This document shows positions 18,505 to 28,585 of a stretch of DNA of 64,000 nucleotides, piece by piece. This DNA is from Deltaproteobacteria bacterium (GTDB lineage: Bacteria > Myxococcota_A > Polyangia > Nannocystales > Nannocystaceae). The position numbers and the translations under genes were made by a program. Within the stretch, counting starts at the first letter, position 1, and each line of letters opens with the position of its first letter. Under the pieces are notes generated by a model, which saw nothing but the letters and a program-made list of their open reading frames with translations, searched no databases and was not told the origin of the DNA. The stretch covers positions 2,170,001 through 2,234,000 of the forward strand of contig JADJEE010000001.1 in the NCBI GenBank assembly GCA_016709225.1, in the 5' to 3' direction.

Positions 18505-21500
18505 ATGTCCGTGCTGCGTTCCCGTGCCCTGGTCCTGGTCGTCTTCACCGTCTTCACCGCGGTCGCGTGCCGCAACCCCAAGCAGGGTCCGCTGGGCATG
18601 AGCGATCCATCGACGCCAACCGTGACGCCACCGCCGTCGGTCGGACTCGAGCTGCGGCTCTCGAACGCCGACGCCGATCGCGGCGGCGCGACGCGGCCAC
18701 CGCTGGCGGCCGCGACCGTGCTCGACACCGCCACCACCGACGCCGTGCTCGCGCGGCTGCCCAAGCTGCCGGCGAGCCCGGGCGACGAGCAGGATTTCGC
18801 GCTGCGCGAGGGCAGCAAGCCGCCGCCGAAGACCGGCGCCACCGTGCTCGCCAGCTTCCCGCCCAAGCCCACCACGGCGGCGCCCAAGCCCAAGGTCGCT
18901 GCGGCCCCGACCGTGCTGCGCCACGCCCCCGACGGCGAGGTGCCGATCGTGCCGCAGGTGTCGGTGAGCTTCGATCAGCCGATGGTGCCGATCACCTCGA
19001 TCGATGCGCTCGCCGCCCGCGACGTGCCGGTCACGCTCACACCGCAGCCCCCCGGCAAGTGGCGCTGGGTCGGCGCCAAGACCTTGGTGTTCGAGCCCGA
19101 CGCCGAGCGCCTGCCGATGGCGACCACCTACGAGGTCGCGATCCCCAAGGGCATTCGCTCGGCCACCGGCGGCACGCTCGCCAAGGGCAGCCGGTTCGCC
19201 TTCGCGACGCCGGCCCCGGTGGTGAAGAACGTGTGGCCGCAGCACGACGCGGTGCCGCGCCAGCCGGTGATCTTCGTCGAGTTCGATCAGGCGGTCTCAC
19301 CCGCCGCGGTCGCGAAGCACATTTCGTTGACGTCGGGCCGCGCCCGCGACATCGGCGTGCGCGTCGCCCGTGCCGACGAGATCGCCGCCGACGAGACCGT
19401 GCGCGCGCTGTCGCAGCAGGCCCACGAAGGCCGCTGGGTCGCGGTGGTGCCGAACGTCGCGCTGCCCGGCGATAGCCGCGTGCGCCTGAGCATCGGCCCC
19501 GGCACGCCCTCGGCCGAGGGCCCGCGCACCACCAAGGCGGTGCACACCCAGGAGTTCCGCACCTTCGGGGCGATGAAGGTCGTGGCCCACGAGTGCGGGT
19601 GGAACGGCCAGTGTCCGCCGGGCACGCCGTGGTCGGTGCGCTTCAGCAACCCCATCGACGTCGAGCACTTCGACCCCGCGATGGTCACCGTCGAGCCCGC
19701 GATCGACAACCTGCACATCGAGGTGTGGGGCGACAGCATGCAGGTGTCGGGCGCCACCAAGGGCCGCACCAAGTACACGCTGACGGTGGGCGATCGCGTC
19801 GCCGATCGCTTCGGCCAGCGCCTGGCCAAGCCCGCGACGCTCGACTTCCGCGTCACCGACGCGCCCGAGTCGTTGTGGGCGCAGGGCAACGGCATGGTCG
19901 TGCTCGACCCCGCCGCGGGCCCGCGCTTCTCGGTGTTCTCGGTCAACCAGCGCGAGCTGCGGGTGCGTGCGTTCGCGGTGACGCCCGCGGATCTGCCGGC
20001 CTACTGGAAGATGATCGAGTCCCTCGGCCGCGACAGCCGCGACCTGAAGGCACCTGGCAAGAAGGTCATCGACACCGAGCTCAGGCCCACGCGCGACCCC
20101 GACGCGATCGTCGAGACCGCGGTCGACCTGTCGCCCGCGCTGCGCGGTGGCCTCGGCCACGTGGTGGTGGTGATCGAGCCGACCAAGGCGCCCAAGGAGC
20201 CGTGGATGCAGCAGCGCGTGGTCGCGTGGGTGCAGTCGACGCGCATCGGGTTGTCGGCCCACGTCGACGACGCGTCGATGCTGGTGTGGGCCAGCGCGCT
20301 GCAAGACGGCGCGCCGCTGGCCGATGTCGCCATCGAGCTGCAGTCGACCAAGCTCACCGCGGCCACCGGCAAGGACGGCCTCGCCACGCTACCGCTACCG
20401 ACCACCGCGACCCCGATGATCGTCGCGCGCCGGGGTGACGATGTCGCGCTGCTGCCGGAGAACATCTGGTGGTGGCAGACCGACGGCAGCTGGAAGCAGC
20501 AGCGTCGCGAGCCGCAGCTGCACTGGTACGTGTTCGACGACCGCCACCTGTACCGCCCGGGCGAGACGGTGCACGTCAAGGGCTGGCTGCGCGTGCTCGA
20601 CCCCGGCAAGCAGGGCGATCTGCGCGGCGTCGACGGCAGCGTGCGCGAGGTGTCGTTCACACTCACCGACGCGGTCGGCAACGAGGTCCGCAAGGGCACG
20701 CTGAAGCTCAACGCCCACGGCGCCTTCGACACCGCGTTCGAGCTGCCCAAGACCATGAACACCGGCGGCGCGAGCCTGCGCCTGGTCGCCAGCGGCAAGC
20801 TCGAGTCGCGCGAGTACTGGCACGGCTTCGACGTGCAGGAGTTCCGTCGCCCCGAGTACGAGGTCACGGCGCGGCTCGACGAGGGGCCGCACGTGGTCGG
20901 CACCCACACGGTCGCGACGGTGGCCGCGAAGTACTACGCCGGCGGGCCGCTGCCCGGCGCGCAGGTGCAGTGGAACGTCACCAGCAGCCCCGGCCACTAC
21001 CAACCGCCGGGCCACGACGGCTTCACGTTCGGCACCGTGATCCCGTGGTGGTGCTTCTGGCGCGGCTGGGGCGGGTGGCGGCCCGATCCCGCCGAGCAGC
21101 CCAAGACCGTCGCGTTTGCGGCGCAGACCAACGGCGGCGGCGAGCACCGCCTGCGCATGGACTTCGATGCGATCACACCGGCGCGACCGATGCAGCTCAC
21201 CGCCGAGGCGACCGTCACCGACGTCAACCGCCAGGCCTGGAGCGGCAGCACCAGCACGGTCGTGCACCCGTCGCAGGTCTACGTCGGCGTGCGCACCGAT
21301 CGCGCCTTCGTGCAGCAGGGCGAGTCGATCGAGCTCGATCTGATCGCGGTCGACATCGACGGCAAGCCGGTGGTCGGTGTGCCGATCGACGTGCACGCGG
21401 CGCGGCTCGACTGGCAGCAGCGGCGCGGCGAGTCGGTCGAGGTCGAGGTCGATCCGCAGACCTGCAGCCGCAAGGCCGAGGCCACCGCGGTGCGCTGCAG

Positions 21501-24500
21501 CATCCCAGTCGCCAAGGGCGGCAGCTGGCGATTGGTCGCCACCACCAAGGACGCCAAGGGCCGCAGCAATCGCACGCAGATCGAGCTGTGGGTCGCCGGC
21601 GGTGATCTGCCGGCGCCACGCGATGTCAGCCAGGAGCAGGTGCTGCTCATCCCCGATCGCGAGCAGTACGCCGCCGGCGACACCGCGAAGATCGCCGTGT
21701 CGGCACCGTGGCCCGGCGCGCAGGGCCTGGTGACGCTGCGGCGCGCGGGCCTGCTCGAGGCCCGCCGGGTCACGCTCGACGGCACCGCGACGGTGATCGA
21801 GGTTCCGATCGACGCTGCATGGGCACCGGGTGTGACCGTGCAGGTCGACCTCGTGGGCGCTGCGGTGCGCCGCGGCGACGACGGCAAGCCCAGTCCGAAG
21901 CTGGCCAAGCGCGTGGCCTTTGCCAGCGGCAACGTGTCGCTGTCGATCCCGCCGCGGCAGCGCACGCTGGCGGTGGCCGTCGCCCCTGCGACCCCGAAGC
22001 TGGCCCCCGGCGGCAAGACCGAGGTCCGCGTCGAGGTGCAAGACAGCGCCGGCAAGCCGGTGGCAGATGCCGAGGTCGCGCTGGTCGTGGTCGACGAGTC
22101 GGTGCTCGCGCTCGGCGGCTACCGCCTCGACGATCCGCTCGCGAGCTTCTATCCCGCCCGCGATCCGGGCGTGCGCGATCACTACCTGCGCGCGCAGGTG
22201 CTACTGGCGTCGACCGCCGACGTGAGGGTCCAGGGCAACGGCGCCCCCGGTGGCGGCGGTGCCGTGGGCGGTGCCAGTCGCGGCGCCTCTCGCATGGCCG
22301 AGGGCGCCGATGCTGCGATGCCTGCGGCGCCACCGGCCGAGCCCTCGCCGACGACCACGGCGGTGGTGTCGAAGCAGTCGCCCGCCCCAGGTCCGGCGAT
22401 CGCGATGCGCAGCAACTTCGACGCGCTCGCGCTGTTCTCGGCGTCGGTCGCGACCGACACCCAGGGCCGCGCGAACGTGCCGCTGACGCTGCCCGACAAC
22501 CTCACGCGCTACCGCATCATGGCGGTCGCGGTCGCCGGTGATCGTCACTTCGGCGCCGGCGAGTCGAGCATCACGGCGCGCCTGCCCTTGATGGTGCGAC
22601 CGTCGGCGCCGCGCTTCCTCAACTTCGGCGACGAACTCGAGCTGCCGGTGGTGGTACAGAACCAGACCGATGCACCGCTGCAGGTCGACGTCGCGGTGCG
22701 AGCCCGCAACGCCGAGCTCACCAAGGGCCAGGGCCGACGCATCGAGGTGCCCGCCAACGACCGCGTCGAGGTGCGATTCCCGACCAAGGCCGCGTTCGCC
22801 GGCACCGCGCGGTTCCAGTTCGCCGCCGCGACCCCGCGGGGCAAGGGCGAGGGCTTCGCCGACGCCGCCGAGCTGGCGCTGCCGGTGTGGACGCCCGCGA
22901 CCACCGAGGCCTTCGCCACCTACGGCGAGCTCGACGCGGGTGCGGTGCTGCAGCCGGTGGCGGCGCCGCCCGGCGTGTTCCCGCAATTCGGCGGGCTCGA
23001 GATCAGCACCACGTCGACCGCGGTCGCGGCGTTGACCGACGCGGTGCTCTACCTGGTGACGTATCCCTTCGAGTGTTCGGAGCAGATCGCCACCCGCGTG
23101 CTCGCGATCGCATCGCTGAAGGACGTGCTGTCGGCGTTCCACGCCGAGGGCCTGCCCGACGCCACGACCCTGGTCGCCGCGGTGAAGCAGGACCTCACCC
23201 GGCTCGCGCAGCTGCAGACCGACGACGGCGGTTTCTCGTTCTGGGGCCGCGGCTGGCCGTCGTGGCCGTTCCTCAGCGTGCACGTCACGCACACCCTCGA
23301 GCGCGCGCGCCTGGGCGGCTTCACCGTGCCGTCGAAGATGCTCACCGCCGCCCGCGAGTACGTCGCCGACATCGAGCGCCACCTACCCAGCGACTACCCG
23401 GTGGAGGTGCGTCGCACGATCCGCGCCTATGCGCTCTACGTGCTCGAACTCGGCGGCAAGCCCGACGTCGGCAAGGCCATGAAGCTGGTCGACGAGGTCG
23501 GCGCCGACAAGTTGCCGCTCGAGGCGATCGCGTGGCTGCTGCCGACCGTCGCGGGCGATCCCGGGCGCAGCAAGACCGTGGCGGCGATGATGCGCGCGCT
23601 CGAGAACGCGGTCAGCGAGACCGCCGCCGACGCCCACTTCACGACCCACTACACCGACGGCGATCACCTGCTGCTGCACTCCGATCGCCGGGTCGACGCG
23701 CTCGTGCTCGAGGCACTGATCCGCACCGCGCCGAAGCACGACCTCATCCCCAAGCTGGTGCGTGGCCTGCTCGATCATCGCGTGGCCGGCCGCTGGTCGA
23801 GCACGCAGGAGAACGGCTTCGTGCTGGTCGCCCTCGATCGCTACTTCGACACCTTCGAGTCCGCGACCCCGGACTTCGTGGCGAAGGCGTGGCTGGGCCC
23901 CCGCTTCGCGGGCCAGCACGCGTTCCACGGCCGCAGCACCGAGACCAGCCAGATCGACGTGCCGATGGCGTGGCTGCAGGATCCCAAGCACGCCAGCGCC
24001 GACCTCACGCTACAGAAGTCCGGCCCCGGTCGGCTCTACTACCGCGTCGGCATGCGCTACGCCCCGCGCGACCTGACGTTGCCGCCGTTCGACGCCGGCT
24101 TCGCGGTGCAGCGGGTCTACGAGGCGGTCGACGATCCCGGCGACGTGCGCCGCGACGCCGACGGCAGCTGGCACATCAAGGCCGGCGCCCGGGTCCGCGT
24201 GCGCGTGACGATGGTCAACGAGGCCCGCCGCTATCACGTCGCGCTGGTCGATCCGATGCCGGCCGGCTTCGAGATCGTCAACCCGGCGTTCGCGGCATCC
24301 GGCGCGCTGCCGACCGATCCGAAGGACGAGGGCGGCGGCGGCTGGTGGTGGTGGGCACGGACCTGGTACGAGCACCAGAACCTCCGCGACGAGCGGGCCG
24401 AGGCCTTCAGCTCGCTGCTGTGGGAGGGCGTGCACGACTACGACTACGTCGCGCGGGCGACCACACCGGGTCGCTTCGTGGTGCCGCCGGCCAAGGCCGA

Positions 24501-24561
24501 GGAGATGTATCACCCCGAGGTCTTCGGCCGTGGCGCAGGTGACCGCGTGATCATCGAGTGA
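18505..24561 (+). CDS. Alpha-2-macroglobulin family lipoprotein
   Basis: 2018 residues. The signal peptide ends in a lipobox (TAVAC), so it is anchored to a membrane. It has N-terminal macroglobulin-type beta domains, a flexible Gly/Ala/Pro-rich segment near residues 1233-1295 where a bait region would lie, and the thioester motif CSEQ with Cys1524 in YPFECSEQIATR. An alpha-helical thioester domain follows (LQTDDGGFSFWGRGWPSWPF), then the C-terminal receptor-type domain. Bacterial relatives (E. coli YfhM/ECAM) trap proteases that reach the periplasm. The usual partner gene pbpC is absent here. ATG 18505 has GAGAGG about 10 nt upstream. Confidence 0.92.
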   Translation: MSVLRSRALVLVVFTVFTAVACRNPKQGPLGMSDPSTPTVTPPPSVGLELRLSNADADRGGATRPPLAAATVLDTATTDAVLARLPKLPASPGDEQDFALREGSKPPPKTGATVLASFPPKPTTAAPKPKVAAAPTVLRHAPDGEVPIVPQVSVSFDQPMVPITSIDALAARDVPVTLTPQPPGKWRWVGAKTLVFEPDAERLPMATTYEVAIPKGIRSATGGTLAKGSRFAFATPAPVVKNVWPQHDAVPRQPVIFVEFDQAVSPAAVAKHISLTSGRARDIGVRVARADEIAADETVRALSQQAHEGRWVAVVPNVALPGDSRVRLSIGPGTPSAEGPRTTKAVHTQEFRTFGAMKVVAHECGWNGQCPPGTPWSVRFSNPIDVEHFDPAMVTVEPAIDNLHIEVWGDSMQVSGATKGRTKYTLTVGDRVADRFGQRLAKPATLDFRVTDAPESLWAQGNGMVVLDPAAGPRFSVFSVNQRELRVRAFAVTPADLPAYWKMIESLGRDSRDLKAPGKKVIDTELRPTRDPDAIVETAVDLSPALRGGLGHVVVVIEPTKAPKEPWMQQRVVAWVQSTRIGLSAHVDDASMLVWASALQDGAPLADVAIELQSTKLTAATGKDGLATLPLPTTATPMIVARRGDDVALLPENIWWWQTDGSWKQQRREPQLHWYVFDDRHLYRPGETVHVKGWLRVLDPGKQGDLRGVDGSVREVSFTLTDAVGNEVRKGTLKLNAHGAFDTAFELPKTMNTGGASLRLVASGKLESREYWHGFDVQEFRRPEYEVTARLDEGPHVVGTHTVATVAAKYYAGGPLPGAQVQWNVTSSPGHYQPPGHDGFTFGTVIPWWCFWRGWGGWRPDPAEQPKTVAFAAQTNGGGEHRLRMDFDAITPARPMQLTAEATVTDVNRQAWSGSTSTVVHPSQVYVGVRTDRAFVQQGESIELDLIAVDIDGKPVVGVPIDVHAARLDWQQRRGESVEVEVDPQTCSRKAEATAVRCSIPVAKGGSWRLVATTKDAKGRSNRTQIELWVAGGDLPAPRDVSQEQVLLIPDREQYAAGDTAKIAVSAPWPGAQGLVTLRRAGLLEARRVTLDGTATVIEVPIDAAWAPGVTVQVDLVGAAVRRGDDGKPSPKLAKRVAFASGNVSLSIPPRQRTLAVAVAPATPKLAPGGKTEVRVEVQDSAGKPVADAEVALVVVDESVLALGGYRLDDPLASFYPARDPGVRDHYLRAQVLLASTADVRVQGNGAPGGGGAVGGASRGASRMAEGADAAMPAAPPAEPSPTTTAVVSKQSPAPGPAIAMRSNFDALALFSASVATDTQGRANVPLTLPDNLTRYRIMAVAVAGDRHFGAGESSITARLPLMVRPSAPRFLNFGDELELPVVVQNQTDAPLQVDVAVRARNAELTKGQGRRIEVPANDRVEVRFPTKAAFAGTARFQFAAATPRGKGEGFADAAELALPVWTPATTEAFATYGELDAGAVLQPVAAPPGVFPQFGGLEISTTSTAVAALTDAVLYLVTYPFECSEQIATRVLAIASLKDVLSAFHAEGLPDATTLVAAVKQDLTRLAQLQTDDGGFSFWGRGWPSWPFLSVHVTHTLERARLGGFTVPSKMLTAAREYVADIERHLPSDYPVEVRRTIRAYALYVLELGGKPDVGKAMKLVDEVGADKLPLEAIAWLLPTVAGDPGRSKTVAAMMRALENAVSETAADAHFTTHYTDGDHLLLHSDRRVDALVLEALIRTAPKHDLIPKLVRGLLDHRVAGRWSSTQENGFVLVALDRYFDTFESATPDFVAKAWLGPRFAGQHAFHGRSTETSQIDVPMAWLQDPKHASADLTLQKSGPGRLYYRVGMRYAPRDLTLPPFDAGFAVQRVYEAVDDPGDVRRDADGSWHIKAGARVRVRVTMVNEARRYHVALVDPMPAGFEIVNPAFAASGALPTDPKDEGGGGWWWWARTWYEHQNLRDERAEAFSSLLWEGVHDYDYVARATTPGRFVVPPAKAEEMYHPEVFGRGAGDRVIIE

Positions 24562-24779
24562 AGCGGCCTGCGTTCGGCGGCACTGCCGTCGAGCGGCCAC
24601 GTGGTCCGCCGTCGTGCGCGCGACGGCTGGCCCTTCGATCGATCGCGCGAGTTCGTCCCTCGTGGGTTGACCGCGGGCGGATCGCCGCGACATGCTCATG
24701 ACAGTTCGTCGAACGATGGTGTCGCGAGGCTCGCGACGGATGGCGATCGACGGCCGCAACCGATGGAAGGTGGATGGAC

Positions 24780-25895
24780 ATGGGAAGTGCAGACGTGAAA
24801 CGCGGTGTGACACGGGCATGGCTCGCGGTGATGGCGAGCGGCGCGATGATGGGTGGCTGTGGCGGTGACGACGGCGGGGTGCAGGCCACCGCCAGCGAGA
24901 CCGACCCCACCGAGACGGCGAGCAGCTCGGGCAGCTCGACCGATCCCGACCCGAGCACCACGGTGACCGACAGTGGCTCGAGCTCGTCGAGTGGTTCGAC
25001 CGGCGGCAGCTCGAGCAGCTCGGGCGACAGCTCCGAGTCGAGCACGGGCACCGGCAGCGGCTCGGAGAGCGGCTCGGGCTCGAGCTCGGGCGGCGCCGAG
25101 GCATCGAGCAGCGGCTCGGGCTCGAGTGGCGGCTCGTCGTCGGGCGTGGCCGCCGAGTCGAGTAGCGGCACCGACCCCAGCATCGGCTTCATCGAAGATC
25201 CGGACGTGCCGTTGCAGTTCGAGTGCAGCCCGTGGGAGCAAGACTGCCCGGACGGCGAGAAGTGCATGCCGTGGGCCAACGATGGCGGCAACAGCTGGAA
25301 CGCGCTGACCTGCACACCGCTGGATCCGACCCCCGCCGCGGTCGGTGATGCGTGCACCGTCGAGGGCTCGGGCGTGTCGGGCATCGACGACTGCGATGTG
25401 GGCGCGATGTGCTGGGCCGTCGATCCCGAGACGAACCAGGGCACCTGCGTCGCCTTCTGCACCGGCAGCCCCGACATGCCGGTGTGCGCCGACCCGACCA
25501 CGCAGTGCACGATCGAGAACGGCGGCGTGCTGATCCTGTGCCTGCCCTCGTGCGATCCGCTGCTGCAGGACTGCGCGGAGGGCGACGAGTGCATCCCGAG
25601 CAACGACACCTTCGTGTGCGTGGTCGACTCGAGCGACGACTTCGGCGGCGCGGGCGATGCGTGCGAGTACATCAACGTCTGCGACCCCGGCCTGATGTGC
25701 GCGGACGCGGCGCTGGTGCCCAACTGCAACGGCTCGATCGGGTGTTGCACGCCGTTCTGCGACGTCACCGACGCGGGCGCGAGCATGGACTGCGCCAACG
25801 CCATCGGCATCGAGGCCGAGTGTCTGGCGTTCTTCGAGGAGGGCCAGGCCCCGCCCGGCTACGAGGACGTCGGGGTCTGCGGCATCCCGAGCTGA
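24780..25895 (+). CDS. Cys-rich lipoprotein with long Ser/Gly spacer
   Basis: 371 residues. The signal peptide ends in a lipobox (MMGGC). Residues about 48-135 are almost only Ser, Gly, Thr and acidic residues, a flexible spacer. The C-terminal 230 residues hold many cysteines in a folded domain (ECSPWEQDCPDGEKC, CDVGAMCWAVDPETNQGTC, GCCTPFCD). The protein at 45863 shares this domain and order. Probably surface-exposed; function unknown. ATG 24780 has GGAAGG with a 9-nt spacer; an in-frame ATG at 24774 is too close to that site. Its 3' end faces the ASCH-like gene 25 bp away. Confidence 0.82.
   Translation: MGSADVKRGVTRAWLAVMASGAMMGGCGGDDGGVQATASETDPTETASSSGSSTDPDPSTTVTDSGSSSSSGSTGGSSSSSGDSSESSTGTGSGSESGSGSSSGGAEASSSGSGSSGGSSSGVAAESSSGTDPSIGFIEDPDVPLQFECSPWEQDCPDGEKCMPWANDGGNSWNALTCTPLDPTPAAVGDACTVEGSGVSGIDDCDVGAMCWAVDPETNQGTCVAFCTGSPDMPVCADPTTQCTIENGGVLILCLPSCDPLLQDCAEGDECIPSNDTFVCVVDSSDDFGGAGDACEYINVCDPGLMCADAALVPNCNGSIGCCTPFCDVTDAGASMDCANAIGIEAECLAFFEEGQAPPGYEDVGVCGIPS
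24921..25185 (+). repeat. Low-complexity Ser/Gly-coding tract
   Basis: Codes for the spacer of the lipoprotein at 24780. Built largely from AGC, TCG and GGC codons in irregular order (for example GGCTCGAGCTCG), so slippage or recombination could change its length between strains. Confidence 0.7.
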
Positions 25896-25920
25896 TCGGC
25901 GCGACGTCGACGACCGGCGA

Positions 25921-26565
25921 CTACGATCGCCGCCCCGCGCCGCGTCGCTTCGCGGCGGGCGCGGTCGTCGTCGCCGCGGTCGCGGTCGCGGCGAGGTAGG
26001 CCCGACCGCGCGGTGAGATCTCGTAGCCCACCTCGAAGCTCTGGGTGAGGCCGAGCTTCTTCAGCTTGCGGACGTCGACCTTGAACGGCGCCGTCTCGCG
26101 GCCGAGCTTCGCGGCCAACCGACTGGCCGCCACCTGCGGATGCGCGCCGATGATCGCCAGCGTCGCGGCCGTCCACGCGCCGTCGCGATCCATGCGGGCG
26201 AGCTTGGCGGTGATCGCCGCGACGTCGTCGGGCCCGAGCTGATCCTCGAGCGCGAGCTCGACCCGATCCCCATCGCCGCCGTGGTGCAACGCGACGCGCC
26301 ACACCTCGGTCTGCGCCTCGAGCGGCCCGAGCTCGCCCAGGTACGCGACCAGGCCCGCGCGGTCGTCGAAGCCGGCCTTGCGCGCGTCCTCCTCGGAGAT
26401 CGACGCCACCGTGACCCGTCGCACGTCGTCGACCTCGAGCACGCCGATCGGGTGACAGCGGTAGCGGCCGCCCACGCGCACCCGCGCACTGGCCCAGCGA
26501 CGGAACGTCAAGGTCACGCTGCCGTCCTGCAGCCCCTGCCAGAACGGCCGTTTGAACAGCAGCAC
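25921..26565 (-). CDS. ASCH/PUA-like domain protein
   Basis: 214 residues from GTG at 26565. The N-terminal half fits the ASCH pattern: LLFKRPFWQGLQDGSVTLTF (basic residues at the putative RNA-binding face), a VGGRYR beta turn, then SISEEDARKAGFDD followed by a helix. The C-terminal half is a winged-helix-like segment (KLARMDRDGAW ... KKLGLTQSFEVGYEISPRG). ASCH proteins bind RNA or hydrolyse modified nucleosides; which applies here is not visible. TACACT (26572-26577) lies 6 nt before the start. Convergent with the lipoprotein at 24780. Confidence 0.65.
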   Translation of the reverse strand: MLLFKRPFWQGLQDGSVTLTFRRWASARVRVGGRYRCHPIGVLEVDDVRRVTVASISEEDARKAGFDDRAGLVAYLGELGPLEAQTEVWRVALHHGGDGDRVELALEDQLGPDDVAAITAKLARMDRDGAWTAATLAIIGAHPQVAASRLAAKLGRETAPFKVDVRKLKKLGLTQSFEVGYEISPRGRAYLAATATAATTTAPAAKRRGAGRRS

Positions 26566-26781
26566 GCCGGCAGTGTACCAGCCACGTCGCGGCGCGCAGG
26601 TTCCCGCGGCAGCCCGCGCCGATGCATCGAACGCTGTAGCGGTCGCCGACCGCGCGGAACCTCGCGAGCCCGCGTCACAACCTCGTGGCCGGGCGGTGAC
26701 GACGTCGTCGAGGGATCGCGCAGACGCGATGGTCTCGGCGCCTTCGTGCAACTGCGTCGCCCGGCCCCCGCGACCCGAACC

Positions 26782-28575
26782 ATGCAACGCCACCTCGTCA
26801 CCGCGCTCGCCACCACCCTGCTCCTGCCCGCCTGCGTCGACGACGACGGCGGCCGCGAGATGGGCGACATCGAATTCCCCGACTGGGGCAGCAAGCGCGA
26901 CGAGATCGGTGTGAGCCTCACGGCCACGCGGGATCCCAGCGCGCAGGTCTTCGACGGCTACAACCATGTGGTCGACGCCGCGATCCGCCGCAACTGCGTG
27001 GTGCCCGAGGACGGCGGTCTGGCGTTCGCGGACTTCCGCGCCGGCGGGGACCTCATCACCACCGAGCTGCAGTACATCACCAGCCGCAAGCAGCTCGAGC
27101 AGACCCTCGACATCGACGCGCAGGCCAAGCTCAAGCTGGGGCCCTTGAGCGGCGGTGGCGAGCTCGGCGTGCATCGCAGCTACCGCGCGTCGGATCGCAC
27201 GGTGTCGATCCTGCTGCGCTCGCGACACGTGTACACCGTCATCAACCAGCAGAACCACGTCCTGACCGACGCCGCGCTCGCGACCCTGCGCAGCGATCCG
27301 GCCCGCTTCCACCGCGAGTGCGGCACCGACTACATCGCCGGCGTCGCCCACGGCGCCGAGCTGGTGATGCTGATCCAGATCGAGGCCGACTCGCTGGAGA
27401 AGAAGCTCGAGCTGCAGACCAAGCTCGAAGCCACCGGCATCAAGGCCGGGCCTGCGGCGATCGACGCCAACCTCGGGGGCAAGTTTGCCAGCGCGCTGGC
27501 CGACGAGTCGGCGCAGGTGCGGGTCTCGGTCGACACCCGCGGCTTCGTGCCGCAGGTCGATCTGTCGGCGCTGTCGAAGCTCGATGGCGACGCCTTCGCG
27601 GTCGCGGCCGAGGCCGGCAAGCAGCTGCGCGCCTCGGTCGCGCAGGACGAGTGCCACGACCAGGGCAGCTTCGGCCCCGGCACCTGCGGCGGCGAGAAGG
27701 CCCGCGGCTACCTCGCCAACGGTGCCCGCGCGGCGGTGCCGATGGGCATCCTTCGCCAGCAGTTCCAGCGCACCGGCAACTTCCCCAGCGAGCCCGCCAT
27801 CGTCGACCAGATGGTGGCGGTGTCGCGCGCGGCCGACGGGGCCAACGCGACGCTCGAGCAGTACGCCGCGCTCTACGATGCCGCCGTCGCGATCCATGCC
27901 GACGAGGTCGGCGCGCTGGTCGAGTCGGAGCGGCCGTTCGACTTCGGCATCTACGACGTGAGCGCCAGCCTGCGTGACGATTTCACCTACGACGAGTTCG
28001 TGGTGCATGCCAGCGACTGGGCCGACGTCTTCGAGCCCAGCGGCGGCGAGGTCACGCGCGCGCTCGCGGCCGCGGTGCAGCCGTGCTGGACCCGCGCCGA
28101 GTTCACCGACTTCTCGGACTGCGCGGTCACGCCGGCGCAGACCGACGGCGGCGCCCAGGTGCTCGCACGCATCGCCGAGTACGCGCAGGCCCGCGTGCGG
28201 CCGGTCTTCTACGCGCAGTCGAGCGACGCGGTGAAGTTCGGCGACGCCGCGGCGGCGTGCCCCGCAGGCTGGCGGGTGCCGAACGCGACCGAGGCCAATC
28301 GGTTGTGGTTTGCGATCGAGCGCAACCCCGAGGTCGCGGCGCCGGTCAGCGCCGAGGGCGTGCTCGGCAGCGATCGGGCCGCGTGGTACGACGACCAGGG
28401 CCGCGACTGCCCCGCGTCGCAGGGCTCGTACCTCGAGCGCCTCGCCGACGGCAGCTTCCGCACCGGTTGCTACGCCAACCCCGGCGGCTTCCTCAGCTCG
28501 TCGATGCGGCTGCCGGTGCTGTGCCTGCCCAAGACCGGCGTCTACGGGCCCAGCGTCGCCAAGCTGCCGAAGTAG
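26782..28575 (+). CDS. Lipoprotein with MACPF-like region and FISUMP-like C-terminus
   Basis: 597 residues; lipobox LLLPAC with Cys18. Residues about 45-330 are a mixed alpha/beta region. FHRECGTDYIAGVAHGAEL (176-194) resembles the MACPF/perforin signature (aromatic, YGT, aromatic, then a Gly-rich turn), and long amphipathic segments on both sides could be the membrane-inserting hairpins. The C-terminal 110 residues contain ACPAGWRVPNATEANRLWF and a final LCLPK, close to the FISUMP pattern (CPxGWxxP). Both domain calls come from motifs alone. If right, it is a pore-forming or related surface protein. No Shine-Dalgarno is evident at ATG 26782. Confidence 0.6.
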   Translation: MQRHLVTALATTLLLPACVDDDGGREMGDIEFPDWGSKRDEIGVSLTATRDPSAQVFDGYNHVVDAAIRRNCVVPEDGGLAFADFRAGGDLITTELQYITSRKQLEQTLDIDAQAKLKLGPLSGGGELGVHRSYRASDRTVSILLRSRHVYTVINQQNHVLTDAALATLRSDPARFHRECGTDYIAGVAHGAELVMLIQIEADSLEKKLELQTKLEATGIKAGPAAIDANLGGKFASALADESAQVRVSVDTRGFVPQVDLSALSKLDGDAFAVAAEAGKQLRASVAQDECHDQGSFGPGTCGGEKARGYLANGARAAVPMGILRQQFQRTGNFPSEPAIVDQMVAVSRAADGANATLEQYAALYDAAVAIHADEVGALVESERPFDFGIYDVSASLRDDFTYDEFVVHASDWADVFEPSGGEVTRALAAAVQPCWTRAEFTDFSDCAVTPAQTDGGAQVLARIAEYAQARVRPVFYAQSSDAVKFGDAAAACPAGWRVPNATEANRLWFAIERNPEVAAPVSAEGVLGSDRAAWYDDQGRDCPASQGSYLERLADGSFRTGCYANPGGFLSSSMRLPVLCLPKTGVYGPSVAKLPK

Positions 28576-28585
28576 GCGCGGTGCG

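Noticed and set aside
16890..18893. 667-residue open frame on the minus strand
   Set aside because: It is antisense to a clear acyl-CoA dehydrogenase and runs on into the start of the macroglobulin gene. Its product is Arg/Gly/Leu-rich without motifs, a typical by-product of GC-rich codons.
20395..22182. 595-residue minus-strand frame inside the macroglobulin gene
   Set aside because: The plus strand has conserved domain structure here; the antisense product is low-complexity and has no recognisable motif or start signal.
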